A DNA stretch of 64,000 nt from positions 620,001 through 684,000 of the forward strand of contig NZ_VDMS01000002.1 of NCBI RefSeq assembly GCF_006346395.1. The letters run 5' to 3'. Positions 43,691-55,305 of this stretch are shown piece after piece (the first letter of the stretch is position 1; each line of letters begins with the position of its first letter). Position numbers and translations under genes: made by a program. The stretch comes from Nocardioides plantarum. Its GTDB lineage: Bacteria > Actinomycetota > Actinomycetes > Propionibacteriales > Nocardioidaceae. Under the pieces are notes generated by a model. It was not told where the DNA came from, ran no database searches, and saw only the letters and a program-made list of their open reading frames with translations.

Positions 43691-44584
43691 CTAGTGAGCA
43701 GGCGCCACCGGGTTGCCCGTGGGCACGCGCAGCGGCCCGCCGCCGGGCTCGACCGCCTCCAGGACCTCGACCTCGTCGCCGGCCCGCAGCACCACGCCCG
43801 GGCTGTCGGGCACCAGGTTGACCCCGAACCAGGCCTTGCCGTCGTACCGGCGCAGCCGGGCCAGGCTGGCGATCGGCTCGCGCTCGCGCAGCCCGGTGTC
43901 GGGGTCGATCGTCGTCAGCACGCACCGCGCACAGCCCTTGACCGCCCGGAACGTCGCCCCGCCGATGCGGACCACGCGCCAGTCGTCCTCGCTCCACGCC
44001 GGGACCCCGCTCACGACCACGTTGGGCCGGAACCGGGACATCGGCAGCGGCTCGCGCCCGGTGGGGGCGTTGGCGAGCACCTCCTCGTCGAGCGCGGCCA
44101 GTGACTCCTCGGTCGTCACGAGCAGGGGGTAGCCGTCGGCCAGCGACACCCGGTCGCCCGGGTCGCCGAAACCGCCCGGGAACGAGCCGCTGGTCCGTCG
44201 TCGGGTCGGGTCGTCGAGGTGCACCAGCCGTACGTCGACCCCGAGCGTCGCGCTGAACCACGCGTCGGCCGCGGGCCCGGCCGCGGCGGCGGTGAAGGAC
44301 GACGAGAACAACGACACCGCGACCTGCGTGGTCGGCTCGGGGGTCTCGACCTCGACGGGGTCCACCCCGGGCGCCGTCAGGCGTAGCCCCGTGGGGGTGA
44401 TCTCGGGGTGCACCAGCACCAGCCGGTTGACCTCGCGCGCCGTGACCGCCGTGCCCGAGGCGTCGACCAGCATCCAGCGTCGGTCGCCGGCCAGCCCCTG
44501 GGGCTCGACCACCGCGGTCTCCACGGTCTCGCCCCGACAGGACTTCACGGGGTAGCGGTGGAGGGAGGTCAGGGTCGCCGGCAC
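43691..44584 (-). CDS. MOSC-domain protein (YcbX/mARC-like)
   Basis: A 297-residue protein with an N-terminal MOSC beta-barrel ([15 protein letters not shown]) and a C-terminal MOSC domain. The cysteine in [17 protein letters not shown] is the likely molybdenum-cofactor ligand. Relatives (YcbX, mARC) reduce N-hydroxylated compounds. The GTG at 44584 follows TAGGCT by 7 nt, supporting it over the longer upstream frame. Confidence 0.88.
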   Translation of the reverse strand: MPATLTSLHRYPVKSCRGETVETAVVEPQGLAGDRRWMLVDASGTAVTAREVNRLVLVHPEITPTGLRLTAPGVDPVEVETPEPTTQVAVSLFSSSFTAAAAGPAADAWFSATLGVDVRLVHLDDPTRRRTSGSFPGGFGDPGDRVSLADGYPLLVTTEESLAALDEEVLANAPTGREPLPMSRFRPNVVVSGVPAWSEDDWRVVRIGGATFRAVKGCARCVLTTIDPDTGLREREPIASLARLRRYDGKAWFGVNLVPDSPGVVLRAGDEVEVLEAVEPGGGPLRVPTGNPVAPAH

Positions 44585-44631
44585 GGGGTCGAGCCTAGGC
44601 GGGGTCGGCCTGTCGCTGCGGCGGTCTCGAC

Positions 44632-44730
44632 TCGCGGTGACTGCGTCCCCGCGGCTCGACCACCGTGGGTCCACGGTCGTCGAGCCGGGCGAGCCCCGGC
44701 GAGCCCGAGTCGAGGCGCCCGCAGCGACGT
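44632..44730. repeat. Degenerate palindromic repeat region
   Basis: GGTCTCGACTCGCGGTGACT at one end, CCGAGTCGAGGCGCCCGCAG at the other, and inner GGCTCGACCACCGTGGGTCC with CGGTCGTCGAGCC form a long imperfect inverted repeat related to families A-C. It fills the gap before the reductase gene. Confidence 0.5.
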
Positions 44731-44737
44731 ACCGACC

Positions 44738-45400
44738 TCAGCTGAAGTCGAGCGACCCCGTCCGCGACCGCTTCAGCTCGTAGAAGTAGGGCACCTTCGC
44801 GACGGCGACGCAGCCGTCCCAGAGCAGCCCGGCGTCCTCGCCGCGCGGGATGGCCGAGAGCACCGGGCCGAAGAAGGCCGCGCCCTCGAAGGCGATCGTG
44901 GGGGTGCCGACGTCGTCGCCGACCTGGTCCATGCCGCGGTGGTGGCTCTCGGCGACCGCGGCGTCGTAGGAGGTGTCGTCCATCGCGTCGACGACCTCGG
45001 GCTCGAGGCCGGCCTCGGCGAGGGACTCCACGATGATCTGGCGGCCGCGGTCGGCCTGGTCCTTGAGCGAGCGGCCGTCGTGGTGGATGCGGGTGCCGAG
45101 GGCGGTGTAGAGGGGCAGCAGCACGTCCTTGCCGTGCTTCTGCTCGGCGGCGATGCAGACCCGCACGGGGCCCCAGGCGGGCGCCAGGAGGTCGCGGTAC
45201 TCCTGCGGGATGTCCCGGTCCTGGTTGAGGTAGGCCAGGCTCATCACGTGCCAGGTGACGCTGATGTCGCGCACCTGCGCGACCTCGAGGATCCACCGCG
45301 AGGTGATCCAGGCGAACGGGCAGAGCGGGTCGAACCAGAAGTCGGCGTTGGTGGTGTCCCCGGTGGGGGCGGTGTCGGGGGTGGTCTCGGTGGCAGTCAT
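44738..45400 (-). CDS. DsbA-family reductase, Rv2466c-like
   Basis: A 220-residue thioredoxin-fold protein closely resembling the mycothiol-dependent nitroreductase Rv2466c (DFWFDPLCP, AWITSRWILEVA, HVMSLAYLN, WGPVRVCIAAEQ, GDDVGTPTI, FFGPVLSAIPRGE). The active site reads CPFA (Cys27-Ala30), where the mycobacterial enzyme as I recall it has CPWC, so only the nucleophilic cysteine is present. The ATG at 45400 is preferred to an upstream TTG. In M. tuberculosis the homologue neighbours rpiB and pepN, as here. Confidence 0.88.
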   Translation of the reverse strand: MTATETTPDTAPTGDTTNADFWFDPLCPFAWITSRWILEVAQVRDISVTWHVMSLAYLNQDRDIPQEYRDLLAPAWGPVRVCIAAEQKHGKDVLLPLYTALGTRIHHDGRSLKDQADRGRQIIVESLAEAGLEPEVVDAMDDTSYDAAVAESHHRGMDQVGDDVGTPTIAFEGAAFFGPVLSAIPRGEDAGLLWDGCVAVAKVPYFYELKRSRTGSLDFS

Positions 45401-45438
45401 GTCGACACTCAACCACCGCGACCGTCGGGGGCTTCCCG

Positions 45439-47121
45439 TCAGGACCGGACCGTGACGGTCCGCTTGACCGAGACCTTCTCGGCGACGCCGTCGCCGGCAT
45501 AGGAGATGGAGATCGTCCGGGATCCGGGCGCCAGGCGGTCGAGCGCGAGCTGGACGACCCCGTCGACGAGGTTGCCCCGCACGGTGCGCTTGCCGACGCG
45601 CACGGACACCGACCCGGTCGGCGACGTCCCGGGCGCGAGCACCCGGGCCCGCACGACCGCGCCGCGCTTGCGGCCGTTGGCGATCAACGAGAAGCGGGAG
45701 GGGGTCGTGATCAGGCCGTAGTCGGCGAACCGGTAGGCGCTCTGGTAGCGATCACGCGCCACCGTGGCCTTGACCTTGATGTGGTGGCCGACGTCGGCCT
45801 CGGTCAGCTTGTACGACGACCCGGTCACCGTCGGCACGTGCACGCCGTCGCGGAACCACCGGTAGGACGCGGTGGCGCCGGCGGGCGCCCAGGTACCCGG
45901 GGCCATGGCGAGGGTGTTGCCGTAGCGGGTCCGGCCGGACGGGACGAACGGCGTCTTGACCTCCACGACGCCGGCGACGACCGGGCCGAAGCCGGTCGAG
46001 TAGCTGTGGAGACCGGTGTAGCCGCGCAGCGTGGCGACCTCGACGACCGACACGTTCTTGCCGACCAGGTCACGGGTGAGGGTGAGCTTCGAGCTGTGCG
46101 GGGCGTCCAGCCAGGCACCGTCGGCGCGCCAGCGGTACTCGATGTCGGGCTTGGGGGTCCCCCACGTGCCGGGCACGGCGGACAGCACCTGGCCGACCTC
46201 GGGGAACCCCTTGACGCTCGGGGTGCTGAGCCGGTCGAGCGCGCCGAGCGCGACGGGCTCGGTCGGGTCCGAGGTGGCGACCGCCGGCACGTAGCCGTCG
46301 CGGGTCGCGGTCGTCTGCAGCGCGACCGGCTTGCCACGGTCGGCAGGCACCGGTGTGTACGACGTGCCCGTGGCGCCGGCGACCGGCACGCCTCCGACCA
46401 GCCACTGCATCGTCCGGGTCGCGCCGGTGGGGGTGAAGCTGCCGCGGTAGCTGGACAGCTTGACGCCGACCTGGGCGGTCCCCTCGACGCTCGGCCGCAC
46501 GGCGGGCTCGAACGCCGGCGGCGGCTCGGGGGCCCGGTCGATGAAGTGGATGAAGCCGGAGGGCCAGCCGGGGCCGTTGTTGTAGATCGTGCGCCAGTGG
46601 AAGTCGCCGGACCAGGAGTCCTCGGAGATGACGATCTCGTTGGCCGAGACCACCCGCTCGACGTAGGCCACGTGGCCGCTGTTGCCGGCCCCCGCCGCGC
46701 CGGCGCGCCACCAGGCGACCGCGCCCACGCGCGGCTCGGTGTCGGTGATGCCGCTCATCGCCACGCCCCAGTTGGTGGCGTTGCCGGAGCCGGTCCAGGG
46801 CCGCTCGGTCGACATGCCGCCCCGGATCATCCGGTAGGCGATGTAGTTGGTGCAGTTGTGGCCGGCGTACATCCGCCAGTACATGGTGCTGCTGCGCGTG
46901 CCGTAGCCCGCGTGGCTGTAGCCGGCGTTGGCGCACGCGGTGTAGCCGGTGCACAGGTAGCGCGACGTGGCCTGCGCCGGCGGCACCGTGGTCGGCAGCG
47001 CGACCAGGAGCGTGGTGCCCAGGAGGGTCGCCAGGCCGGCGCCGAGCCCCGCCCGGGAGCGGCGGCGGGGCGCACGGACGGAGCGGGGGGAGAAGAGCAC
47101 GGGAGACACTGTCAAGCACAT
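45439..47121 (-). CDS. Secreted CHAP-domain amidase with Ig-like repeats
   Basis: A 560-residue exported protein. The signal peptide (about 1-50) is followed by a CHAP domain with the catalytic Cys in HNCTNYIAYRM and His in SGHVAYVERV. Several repeats of about 90 residues follow (for example LSTPSVKGFPEVGQVLSAVP and TPFVPSGRTRYGNTLAMAPG), which are Ig-like, and then a Big_3-like last domain. It probably cuts peptidoglycan amide or peptide bonds. The AT-rich segment just upstream (about 47125-47175) holds the divergent promoters with pepN. Confidence 0.88.
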   Translation of the reverse strand: MCLTVSPVLFSPRSVRAPRRRSRAGLGAGLATLLGTTLLVALPTTVPPAQATSRYLCTGYTACANAGYSHAGYGTRSSTMYWRMYAGHNCTNYIAYRMIRGGMSTERPWTGSGNATNWGVAMSGITDTEPRVGAVAWWRAGAAGAGNSGHVAYVERVVSANEIVISEDSWSGDFHWRTIYNNGPGWPSGFIHFIDRAPEPPPAFEPAVRPSVEGTAQVGVKLSSYRGSFTPTGATRTMQWLVGGVPVAGATGTSYTPVPADRGKPVALQTTATRDGYVPAVATSDPTEPVALGALDRLSTPSVKGFPEVGQVLSAVPGTWGTPKPDIEYRWRADGAWLDAPHSSKLTLTRDLVGKNVSVVEVATLRGYTGLHSYSTGFGPVVAGVVEVKTPFVPSGRTRYGNTLAMAPGTWAPAGATASYRWFRDGVHVPTVTGSSYKLTEADVGHHIKVKATVARDRYQSAYRFADYGLITTPSRFSLIANGRKRGAVVRARVLAPGTSPTGSVSVRVGKRTVRGNLVDGVVQLALDRLAPGSRTISISYAGDGVAEKVSVKRTVTVRS

Positions 47122-47267
47122 CCGTGGCGTTTTGCAACAAAAACCACATAACTCACAGCGGCCACATTTTCGTGCACCACGAACTACAGGCGTGTCGTTT
47201 TCCTCCGCTCCCCCGACCGACCCGGGCCGGAGCCCGCGGCGACCACGGTGGTGCCAAGATGTCGCGC

Positions 47268-49817
<2,550 letters not shown>

Positions 49818-49820
49818 CCG

Positions 49821-49910
49821 GCTCGCACCTCGGCCGACCACCAACGTCGGTCGAGGTGCGACCACGTCGGTCGAGGTGCGAGGAGCCCTGGCGACGAGCC
49901 TCGAGACCCC
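49821..49910. repeat. Family A repeat after pepN
   Basis: GCTCGCACCTCGGCCGAC, then two direct copies of ACGTCGGTCGAGGTGCGA, then AGCCCTGGCGACGAGCCTCG and AGACCCC. It begins 3 bp after the pepN stop codon and can fold on itself, so it may also serve as a terminator. Confidence 0.65.
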
Positions 49911-49964
49911 CGCAACGGGTCTCGCGACCTGACCCCTGGGTCTGGTCACCGAGATCGGCTGCGG

Positions 49965-50024
49965 GGGTCTCGACGCGCTTGTCGCGGGTTCGTGCCTCAC
50001 CCGCGACGCTTGCTCGACCTGCGC
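49965..50024. repeat. Family B repeat after pepN
   Basis: GGTCTCGACGCGCTTGTCGC, GGGTTCGTGCCTCACCCGCG and ACGCTTGCTCGACCTGCGCC match the unit at 3058-3117 in inverted orientation. Confidence 0.6.
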
Positions 50025-50057
50025 CTGTGACGTCCGGCGCTCGTGCCTCGCGCGGGA

Positions 50058-50444
50058 CTACAGGCTTGAGTGCAGGGTGTTGGCCGGCTTGGCGTGCTCG
50101 GCCAGCTGCTGGATGCCGCGGCGCAGGCCGCCCACCAGGTCGTCGTCGCGGAACAGCCCGACCATCGAGGCGACGGCGAGCTCGACCCCGTTGTCGTCGA
50201 GGTGGCGGCGTACGTCGGAGCCGGTGACGACCTCGACCGCGCGCGCGACGGGGTCGACCATCACCAGGATGCTGCGGTCGGGGGCGACCAGGGAGCGGTG
50301 CAGCCCGACCGCGAACGGCCGCGGCGCGCCCTGCGCCCGGCCCACGAACACCGAGAACTCGGCACGGCAGAGCTGCTCGGCGCGACGGATCGTCAGGTCG
50401 AGGGCGGCCCGGTCGGCCGCCTTGAGGTACTCACCAGCGGGCAC
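50058..50444 (-). CDS. DUF5130-like protein
   Basis: A 128-residue protein. The GTG at 50444 has a GGAGGA ribosome-binding site 4 nt upstream, which decides the start, and the frame overlaps the upstream gene by 14 nt. It is soluble with an alpha/beta pattern (LTIRRAEQLCRAEFSVFVGR, RSILVMVDPVARAVEVVTGS) that recalls TPM-like domains. A similar small gene occurs next to pepN in mycobacteria. The function is unknown. Confidence 0.75.
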   Translation of the reverse strand: MPAGEYLKAADRAALDLTIRRAEQLCRAEFSVFVGRAQGAPRPFAVGLHRSLVAPDRSILVMVDPVARAVEVVTGSDVRRHLDDNGVELAVASMVGLFRDDDLVGGLRRGIQQLAEHAKPANTLHSSL

Positions 50445-50829
50445 TGGCTCCTCCGTCCGTCGGGACGGACTCGGACGAGCCGAGGGCGGGTGTGGTGGCG
50501 CCCGCCGGCGGCGCGGCGATCTCGCCGGCCTCGCGGCGTCCACCGAGCCACTGGTCCTCGGGGCCGGTGGCACCGGGCGCCACGCGCTCGCCCCGGGCGA
50601 TGCCGGGCAGGTAGACGGCAGCGACGATGAGCACGAAGAGCAGGACGGGCACGCCGACCAGGACACCCAGGACGAACAGGGGGTCGACGTCGTAGGTGGG
50701 GCCCCAGCCCACCGGGACCTCGGCGGACGCCGGGCCCGACAGCAGCGCGGTCGTGGCGAGCAGGGCAGCGGTGGAGAGCACCAGCGTGGTGGTACGGCGT
50801 ACGGCGTGCTTGCTCACGGTCCCAGTCAC
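50431..50829 (-). CDS. Small exported or membrane protein, unknown
   Basis: A 132-residue protein with a signal-like N-terminus (VLSTAALLATTALLSGPASA), one membrane helix (about 52-72, FVLGVLVGVPVLLFVLIVAA) and a Gly/Pro/Ala-rich cytoplasmic tail. The GTG start at 50829 is uncertain; another GTG lies 12 bases downstream. It is translationally coupled to the DUF5130 gene. Confidence 0.65.
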   Translation of the reverse strand: MTGTVSKHAVRRTTTLVLSTAALLATTALLSGPASAEVPVGWGPTYDVDPLFVLGVLVGVPVLLFVLIVAAVYLPGIARGERVAPGATGPEDQWLGGRREAGEIAAPPAGATTPALGSSESVPTDGGASARW

Positions 50830-50900
50830 GGGTCACAGCCTACCGTCGCCCGTGGTCCGGGCGACCACGGCCTTCTCCGCGTCCTGCTATGCATGCACGC

Positions 50901-51920
50901 ATGCTCGTGCTCACCCCCGACCTCCACCCGTCCCTGCAGACCACCCCCTCCGGAGCCGTCGCCGACGCCAACCCGTGCGCCAGCGGCGAGACCATCTGCC
51001 ACGCGGTCTTCGACATGACCGGCAACCGCGACCTCGCCGACTACTCCGACGTCCTGATCGGCCGGCCGCTGGCCCTCCTCGGACTGTTCGCCCTGGCGTT
51101 CGCGATCCGCTGGGTGGCGCACAAGGCGATCGGCCGGATCGCCGTACGCGCCGCCAAGGGGGTGCTGCCCGACCGGGTCAACCTGATCGCGACCGAGCGG
51201 CGCCGGCAGCGCGCCGAGGCGATGGCGAGCCTGTTCAAGAGCATCGTCACCGGCCTGATCGTCGCGGTCTTCGGCACCATGATGCTGAGCGAGGTCGGCG
51301 TCGACATCGCCCCGATCATCGCCAGCGCCGGCATCGTCGGCGTCGCGCTCGGCTTCGGCGCCCAGTCGCTGGTCAAGGACTTCCTGTCCGGGGTCTTCAT
51401 GATCATCGAGGACCAGTTCGGCGTCGGTGACGTCGTCGACCTCGGCGAGGCCACCGGCGTCGTGGAGGCGGTGACCCTGCGCGTGACCCGGCTGCGCGAC
51501 GTCGACGGCACGGTCTGGTACGTCCCCAACGGCCAGGTCGTCCGAGTCGGCAACCAGAGCCAGAACTGGGCGCGCACCGTGCTCGACGTCAACGTGGCCT
51601 ACCACGAGGACCTCGCCCGCGTGCGCCGCGTGCTCGGCGAGGTCGCCCACGACGTGTGGGAGGACGAGGACTTCAAGGGCCAGGTCATCGAGAAGCCGGA
51701 GGTGTGGGGCGTGGAGAACCTCGGCATCGACGGCGTCCTGGTCCGGGTCGTGCTCAAGACCACGCCCGGCGAGCAGTGGGGCATCGCCCGTGAGATGCGC
51801 CAGCGGATCAAGTCGCGCTTCGACCACGAGGGCATCGAGATGGCCCTCCCCCAGCGGGTCGTGTGGAACCGCAAGGAGGCGGCGACGGTCCCGGCCATCG
51901 ACGACTCCGCGACGACCTGA
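50901..51920 (+). CDS. mscS: Small-conductance mechanosensitive channel (MscS family)
   Basis: A 339-residue channel. After an N-terminal extracytoplasmic segment there are three membrane helices, the last being the glycine/alanine-rich pore helix (APIIASAGIVGVALGFGAQS). The beta domain (FMIIEDQFGVGDVVDLGEAT, DGTVWYVPNGQV) and C-terminal domain follow. It opens under membrane tension to protect against osmotic shock. The ATG at 50901 is preferred to the ATG at 50889 because TATGCA, a possible -10 box, lies 7 nt before it; this is not certain. Confidence 0.88.
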   Translation: MLVLTPDLHPSLQTTPSGAVADANPCASGETICHAVFDMTGNRDLADYSDVLIGRPLALLGLFALAFAIRWVAHKAIGRIAVRAAKGVLPDRVNLIATERRRQRAEAMASLFKSIVTGLIVAVFGTMMLSEVGVDIAPIIASAGIVGVALGFGAQSLVKDFLSGVFMIIEDQFGVGDVVDLGEATGVVEAVTLRVTRLRDVDGTVWYVPNGQVVRVGNQSQNWARTVLDVNVAYHEDLARVRRVLGEVAHDVWEDEDFKGQVIEKPEVWGVENLGIDGVLVRVVLKTTPGEQWGIAREMRQRIKSRFDHEGIEMALPQRVVWNRKEAATVPAIDDSATT

Positions 51921-51964
51921 TGGCCGCCCGCCACGACCTGAGGCTGCAACGGCACAATGGGGGC

Positions 51965-52336
51965 GTGACGTTCTACGAGGAGATCGGTGGCTTCGAGACC
52001 CTCCGGACCATCGTCCACCGTTTCTACGAGGGCGTCGCGACCGACGAGGTGCTGCGCCCGCTCTACCCCGAGGAGGACCTCGGGCCGGCCGAGGAGCGGT
52101 TCCTGCTGTTCCTGGTCCAGTACTGGGGCGGGCCGACGACCTACTCCGACACGCGGGGCCACCCCCGGCTGCGGATGCGGCACGCGCCGTTCAAGGTCGA
52201 CCCGGCCGCCAAGGACCACTGGCTCACGCACTTCCGTGCCGGCCTCGACGCGGCCGACCTGACGCCCGAGCAGGACCAGCAGTTCTGGGACTACGTGACC
52301 CACGCGGCCCAGTTCATGGTCAACTCGCTGGACTGA
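51965..52336 (+). CDS. glbO: Group II truncated haemoglobin
   Basis: A 123-residue globin. TrHbII markers are present: tyrosine at B10 (Tyr21), the QYWGGPTTYS segment, proximal histidine in RMRHAPFKV (His73) and tryptophan G8 in KDHWLTHF. It binds oxygen and may detoxify reactive nitrogen or oxygen species. The GTG at 51965 lies 6 nt after CACAAT, a possible leaderless start. Its 3' end overlaps the convergent thioesterase gene by 17 bp. Confidence 0.93.
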   Translation: MTFYEEIGGFETLRTIVHRFYEGVATDEVLRPLYPEEDLGPAEERFLLFLVQYWGGPTTYSDTRGHPRLRMRHAPFKVDPAAKDHWLTHFRAGLDAADLTPEQDQQFWDYVTHAAQFMVNSLD

Positions 52337-53204
52337 CCGCCGGGCTCAGCAGCTCGCGCAGACCCTCGGGCGGCTCGGTGGAGCGCTGGGTCTCGGGGTC
52401 CCAGAAGACGAGGGCCACCCGCGACCTCGCCAGCGCCTCGGTGCCGTCGGCACCCCCGACGATCTCGCCGTCGATGGTCATCGAGCGGCTGCCGACCCGG
52501 GTCACCCTCGACCACACGTCGTACGGCGTGGGGCGCAGCAGGATCGGGCGCAGGTAGTCGACGTCGGTCTGGGCGACCACCACCGGCGACATCCGCCGCC
52601 CGCCGCGGCGGGTCAGGTCGCCCATCAGCCGCACCCGCGCCTCCTGGAAGTACTCGAAGTACTTGACGTTGTTGACGTGGCGGTAGAGGTCGACGTCGGA
52701 GAACCGCACGTGCAGCGGGTAGTGGACGGCCCCGGCGCGGTCGAGCGGACCGAGCCGGGCGGCACGGCCCCGCGACGTCGCCGCGGGCTCGACGTACGGC
52801 GCCATGGCGGCCTTCTCCGCGTCGGTCAGGCGACGCGGGCGCTCCTGGGCGAACACGTAGGGGGTGAGCACGGTCGTGGCCCGCAGGTAGGTGGTGCGGC
52901 CGCCGTCGTCCTCGTCGTGGAAGACCTCGTAGGCCATCGTGAAGCTAGCCGCCCGCACCTCGGTGACCCAGCACTCGATGCCGATGGGCTCCAGCCGCAG
53001 GCCGAGCGGGGCCAGGTAGGTGACCTCGTGGCGGACCACCACCACACCGTCCTCGAGGTCGTCGTGGGTGGCGCGCCCCTGGCCGAGGGTGCGCATCATG
53101 TCGACCCGCGCCTCCTGCAGGTAGTCGACGTACGTCACGTTGTTGACGTGGCCGAGCAGGTCGAGGTCGGCCCAGCGCATCGGACAGCGGTAGAGGTGGC
53201 GCAC
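52320..53204 (-). CDS. Double-hotdog acyl-CoA thioesterase-like protein
   Basis: A 294-residue protein with two hotdog domains in tandem. Each begins with the 4-hydroxybenzoyl-CoA thioesterase pattern: MRWADLDLLGHVNNVTYVDY near residue 9 and VRFSDVDLYRHVNNVKYFEY near 166. The catalytic Asp in DxDxxxHVNN is present in both. It probably hydrolyses acyl-CoA. The GTG at 53204 has a GAGGA ribosome-binding site. Confidence 0.88.
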   Translation of the reverse strand: MRHLYRCPMRWADLDLLGHVNNVTYVDYLQEARVDMMRTLGQGRATHDDLEDGVVVVRHEVTYLAPLGLRLEPIGIECWVTEVRAASFTMAYEVFHDEDDGGRTTYLRATTVLTPYVFAQERPRRLTDAEKAAMAPYVEPAATSRGRAARLGPLDRAGAVHYPLHVRFSDVDLYRHVNNVKYFEYFQEARVRLMGDLTRRGGRRMSPVVVAQTDVDYLRPILLRPTPYDVWSRVTRVGSRSMTIDGEIVGGADGTEALARSRVALVFWDPETQRSTEPPEGLRELLSPAVSPAS

Positions 53205-53364
53205 CCCGGTGATCCTCGCAGGTGCGTCCGGCCCGCTCGGAGGACCTCGTCGTGAGCACGGTCACACCACACCCACCCGGGCCGCCGCACCCTGCGTCCT
53301 AGTCTGGCCCTGGACACCCGTCCGGCCGCCCATCCGCTGCACGCAGAGAACCGGAGCCACCCGC

Positions 53365-54579
53365 ATGCCCGAAGCAGTCATCGTCTCCGCCGCCCGGTCC
53401 CCGATCGGTCGCGCCAACAAGGGATCGCTCAAGGACCTGCGTCCCGACGACCTGACGGCCACGATCATCCAGGCGGCCCTCGACAAGATCCCCTCGCTCG
53501 ACCCGCACACCATCGACGACCTCTACCTCGGCTGCGGCCTGCCCGGCGGCGAGTCGGGCAACAACATGGCCAAGGTCGTCAACACCCTGCTCGGCCTCGA
53601 CGACGTCCCCGGCGCCACGATCACCCGCTACTGCGCGTCGTCGGTGCAGTCGACGCGGATGGCGTTCCACGCGATCAAGGCCGGCGAGGGCGACATCTTC
53701 GTCGCCGCCGGCGTCGAGACGGTCTCGCGCTTCGCCAAGGGCACCTCCGACCACTGGCCCGACACCAAGAACCCCAAGTTCGCCGAGGCCCAGAAGCTCA
53801 CCGACGCCTACGCCGAGGGCGGCCAGGACTGGCACGACCCCCGCGAGGACGGCCTGCTGCCCGACATCTACCTGGCCATGGGCCAGACCGCCGAGAACGT
53901 CGCCCGGATGCGCGGGCTGTCGCGCCAGGAGCTCGACGAGTTCGGCGTCCGCTCGCAGAACCTCGCCGAGAAGGCCATCAACGACGGCTTCTGGGCGCGC
54001 GAGATCACCCCGGTCACCACTCCCGACGGCACCGTGGTCAGCGCCGACGACGGCCCGCGCGCCGGCGTGACCTACGACGCGCTGAAGGACCTCAAGCCGG
54101 TCTTCCGTCCCGACGGCGTCGTCACCGCCGGCAACTGCTGCGCCCTCAACGACGGTGCTGCCGCCGTCGTCATCATGTCCGACACCAAGACCGCCGAGCT
54201 GGGCCTGACGCCCCTGGCGCGCATCGTCTCCACCGGCGTCAGCGGCCTGTCCCCCGAGATCATGGGCCTCGGCCCCGTCGAGGCCACCAAGAACGCCCTC
54301 AAGTACGCCGGCATGAGCATCGGCGACATCGACCTGGTCGAGATCAACGAGGCGTTCGCCGCTCAGGTCGTGCCGTCCTACCAGGAGCTCGGCATCGACC
54401 TCGACCGCCTCAACGTCAACGGCGGCGCGATCGCGGTCGGTCACCCGTTCGGCATGACCGGCGCGCGACTGCAGAACACCCTGCTCAACTCGCTCGACTG
54501 GCACGACAAGACCACCGGCCTGATCACCATGTGCGTCGGCGGCGGTCAGGGCATGGCCCTGATCCTCGAGCGGATCTGA
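53365..54579 (+). CDS. Acetyl-CoA C-acyltransferase (thiolase)
   Basis: A 404-residue thiolase. The acyl-accepting cysteine is in TRYCASSVQSTRMA, the NEAFAAQ and GGAIAVGHPFGMTGAR motifs (catalytic His) are intact, and CVGGGQG holds the second cysteine. It may work in beta-oxidation or acetoacetyl-CoA formation; no other fatty-acid genes adjoin it apart from the divergent thioesterase. It ends at a hairpin terminator. Confidence 0.93.
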   Translation: MPEAVIVSAARSPIGRANKGSLKDLRPDDLTATIIQAALDKIPSLDPHTIDDLYLGCGLPGGESGNNMAKVVNTLLGLDDVPGATITRYCASSVQSTRMAFHAIKAGEGDIFVAAGVETVSRFAKGTSDHWPDTKNPKFAEAQKLTDAYAEGGQDWHDPREDGLLPDIYLAMGQTAENVARMRGLSRQELDEFGVRSQNLAEKAINDGFWAREITPVTTPDGTVVSADDGPRAGVTYDALKDLKPVFRPDGVVTAGNCCALNDGAAAVVIMSDTKTAELGLTPLARIVSTGVSGLSPEIMGLGPVEATKNALKYAGMSIGDIDLVEINEAFAAQVVPSYQELGIDLDRLNVNGGAIAVGHPFGMTGARLQNTLLNSLDWHDKTTGLITMCVGGGQGMALILERI

Positions 54580-54604
54580 CCGACCCCACCTCCACCCACG
54601 ACCA

Positions 54605-54642
54605 GGGTGCGCACCCCGGCCATCCGACCGAGGTGCGCACCC
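54605..54642. terminator. Hairpin terminator after the thiolase gene
   Basis: GGGTGCGCACC pairs with GGTGCGCACCC, an 11-bp perfect stem with a 16-nt loop, 26 nt past the stop codon. Confidence 0.75.
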
Positions 54643-54672
54643 CTGCGTCGTTCTCCAACCTAGGATCACCCA

Positions 54673-55170
54673 GTGGCCGCCCATTTCCCGACCCTGCCCG
54701 AGCCACGCTGGCTCGACCAGGAGCAGCAGGTCGCCTGGCGCGCGCTCGTGCTCGGCTCGACCCTCCTGTTCGACCGGCTCGACGAGGACCTGCGGCGCAA
54801 CCACGGGATCTCCCTGGTCGAGTACGAGATCCTGGTCCGACTGTCCGAGCGCGACGGCCGGATGCGGATGTCGCGCCTGGCCGACTCGCTCGCCCACAGC
54901 CGCAGCCGGGTCACCCACACCATCCGCCGGATGGAGGACGCCCTGCTGGTCACGCGCGAGGTCTCCCAGGACGACGGCCGCGGCGTCAGCGCCGTGATGA
55001 CCGACCGCGGCCGCCTCCTGCTCGAGAACGTCGCCCCGACCCACGTCAACGGCGTGCGCGACCACCTCGTCGACCTCGTCGACCCGGCCGACTTCGCCGC
55101 GGTGGGCCGGGTCTTCGACGCGGTCGCCGACCACCTGATCGCGGGTCACCCCGACCGCGAGATGCGCTGA
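54673..55170 (+). CDS. MarR-family transcriptional regulator
   Basis: A 165-residue winged-helix regulator (LVEYEILVRLSERDGRMRMS, ADSLAHSRSRVTHTIRRMED, then the wing DDGRGVSAVMTDRGR). The target and ligand are unknown. The GTG start lies exactly 6 nt after TAGGAT (54661-54666), a leaderless arrangement that supports this start. It is a single gene ending at a hairpin. Confidence 0.88.
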   Translation: MAAHFPTLPEPRWLDQEQQVAWRALVLGSTLLFDRLDEDLRRNHGISLVEYEILVRLSERDGRMRMSRLADSLAHSRSRVTHTIRRMEDALLVTREVSQDDGRGVSAVMTDRGRLLLENVAPTHVNGVRDHLVDLVDPADFAAVGRVFDAVADHLIAGHPDREMR

Positions 55171-55263
55171 CGCCGTACTCCGGTCGCCGGTCGCCCTACG
55201 CCGGTCGGGACTCCGGGGCCGGCTCATGCGCTTCTGGGGTGTTGCAACGGTCCCGGAGTGCAG

Positions 55264-55287
55264 GAATCCCCGGGTACCTGGGGATTC
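55264..55287. terminator. Hairpin between the MarR gene and DUF4233
   Basis: GAATCCCC and GGGGATTC form an 8-bp perfect stem around GGGTACCT. It is placed between convergent genes and so may end both. Confidence 0.6.
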
Positions 55288-55305
55288 ATGCCACCGCCGA
55301 CCCCC

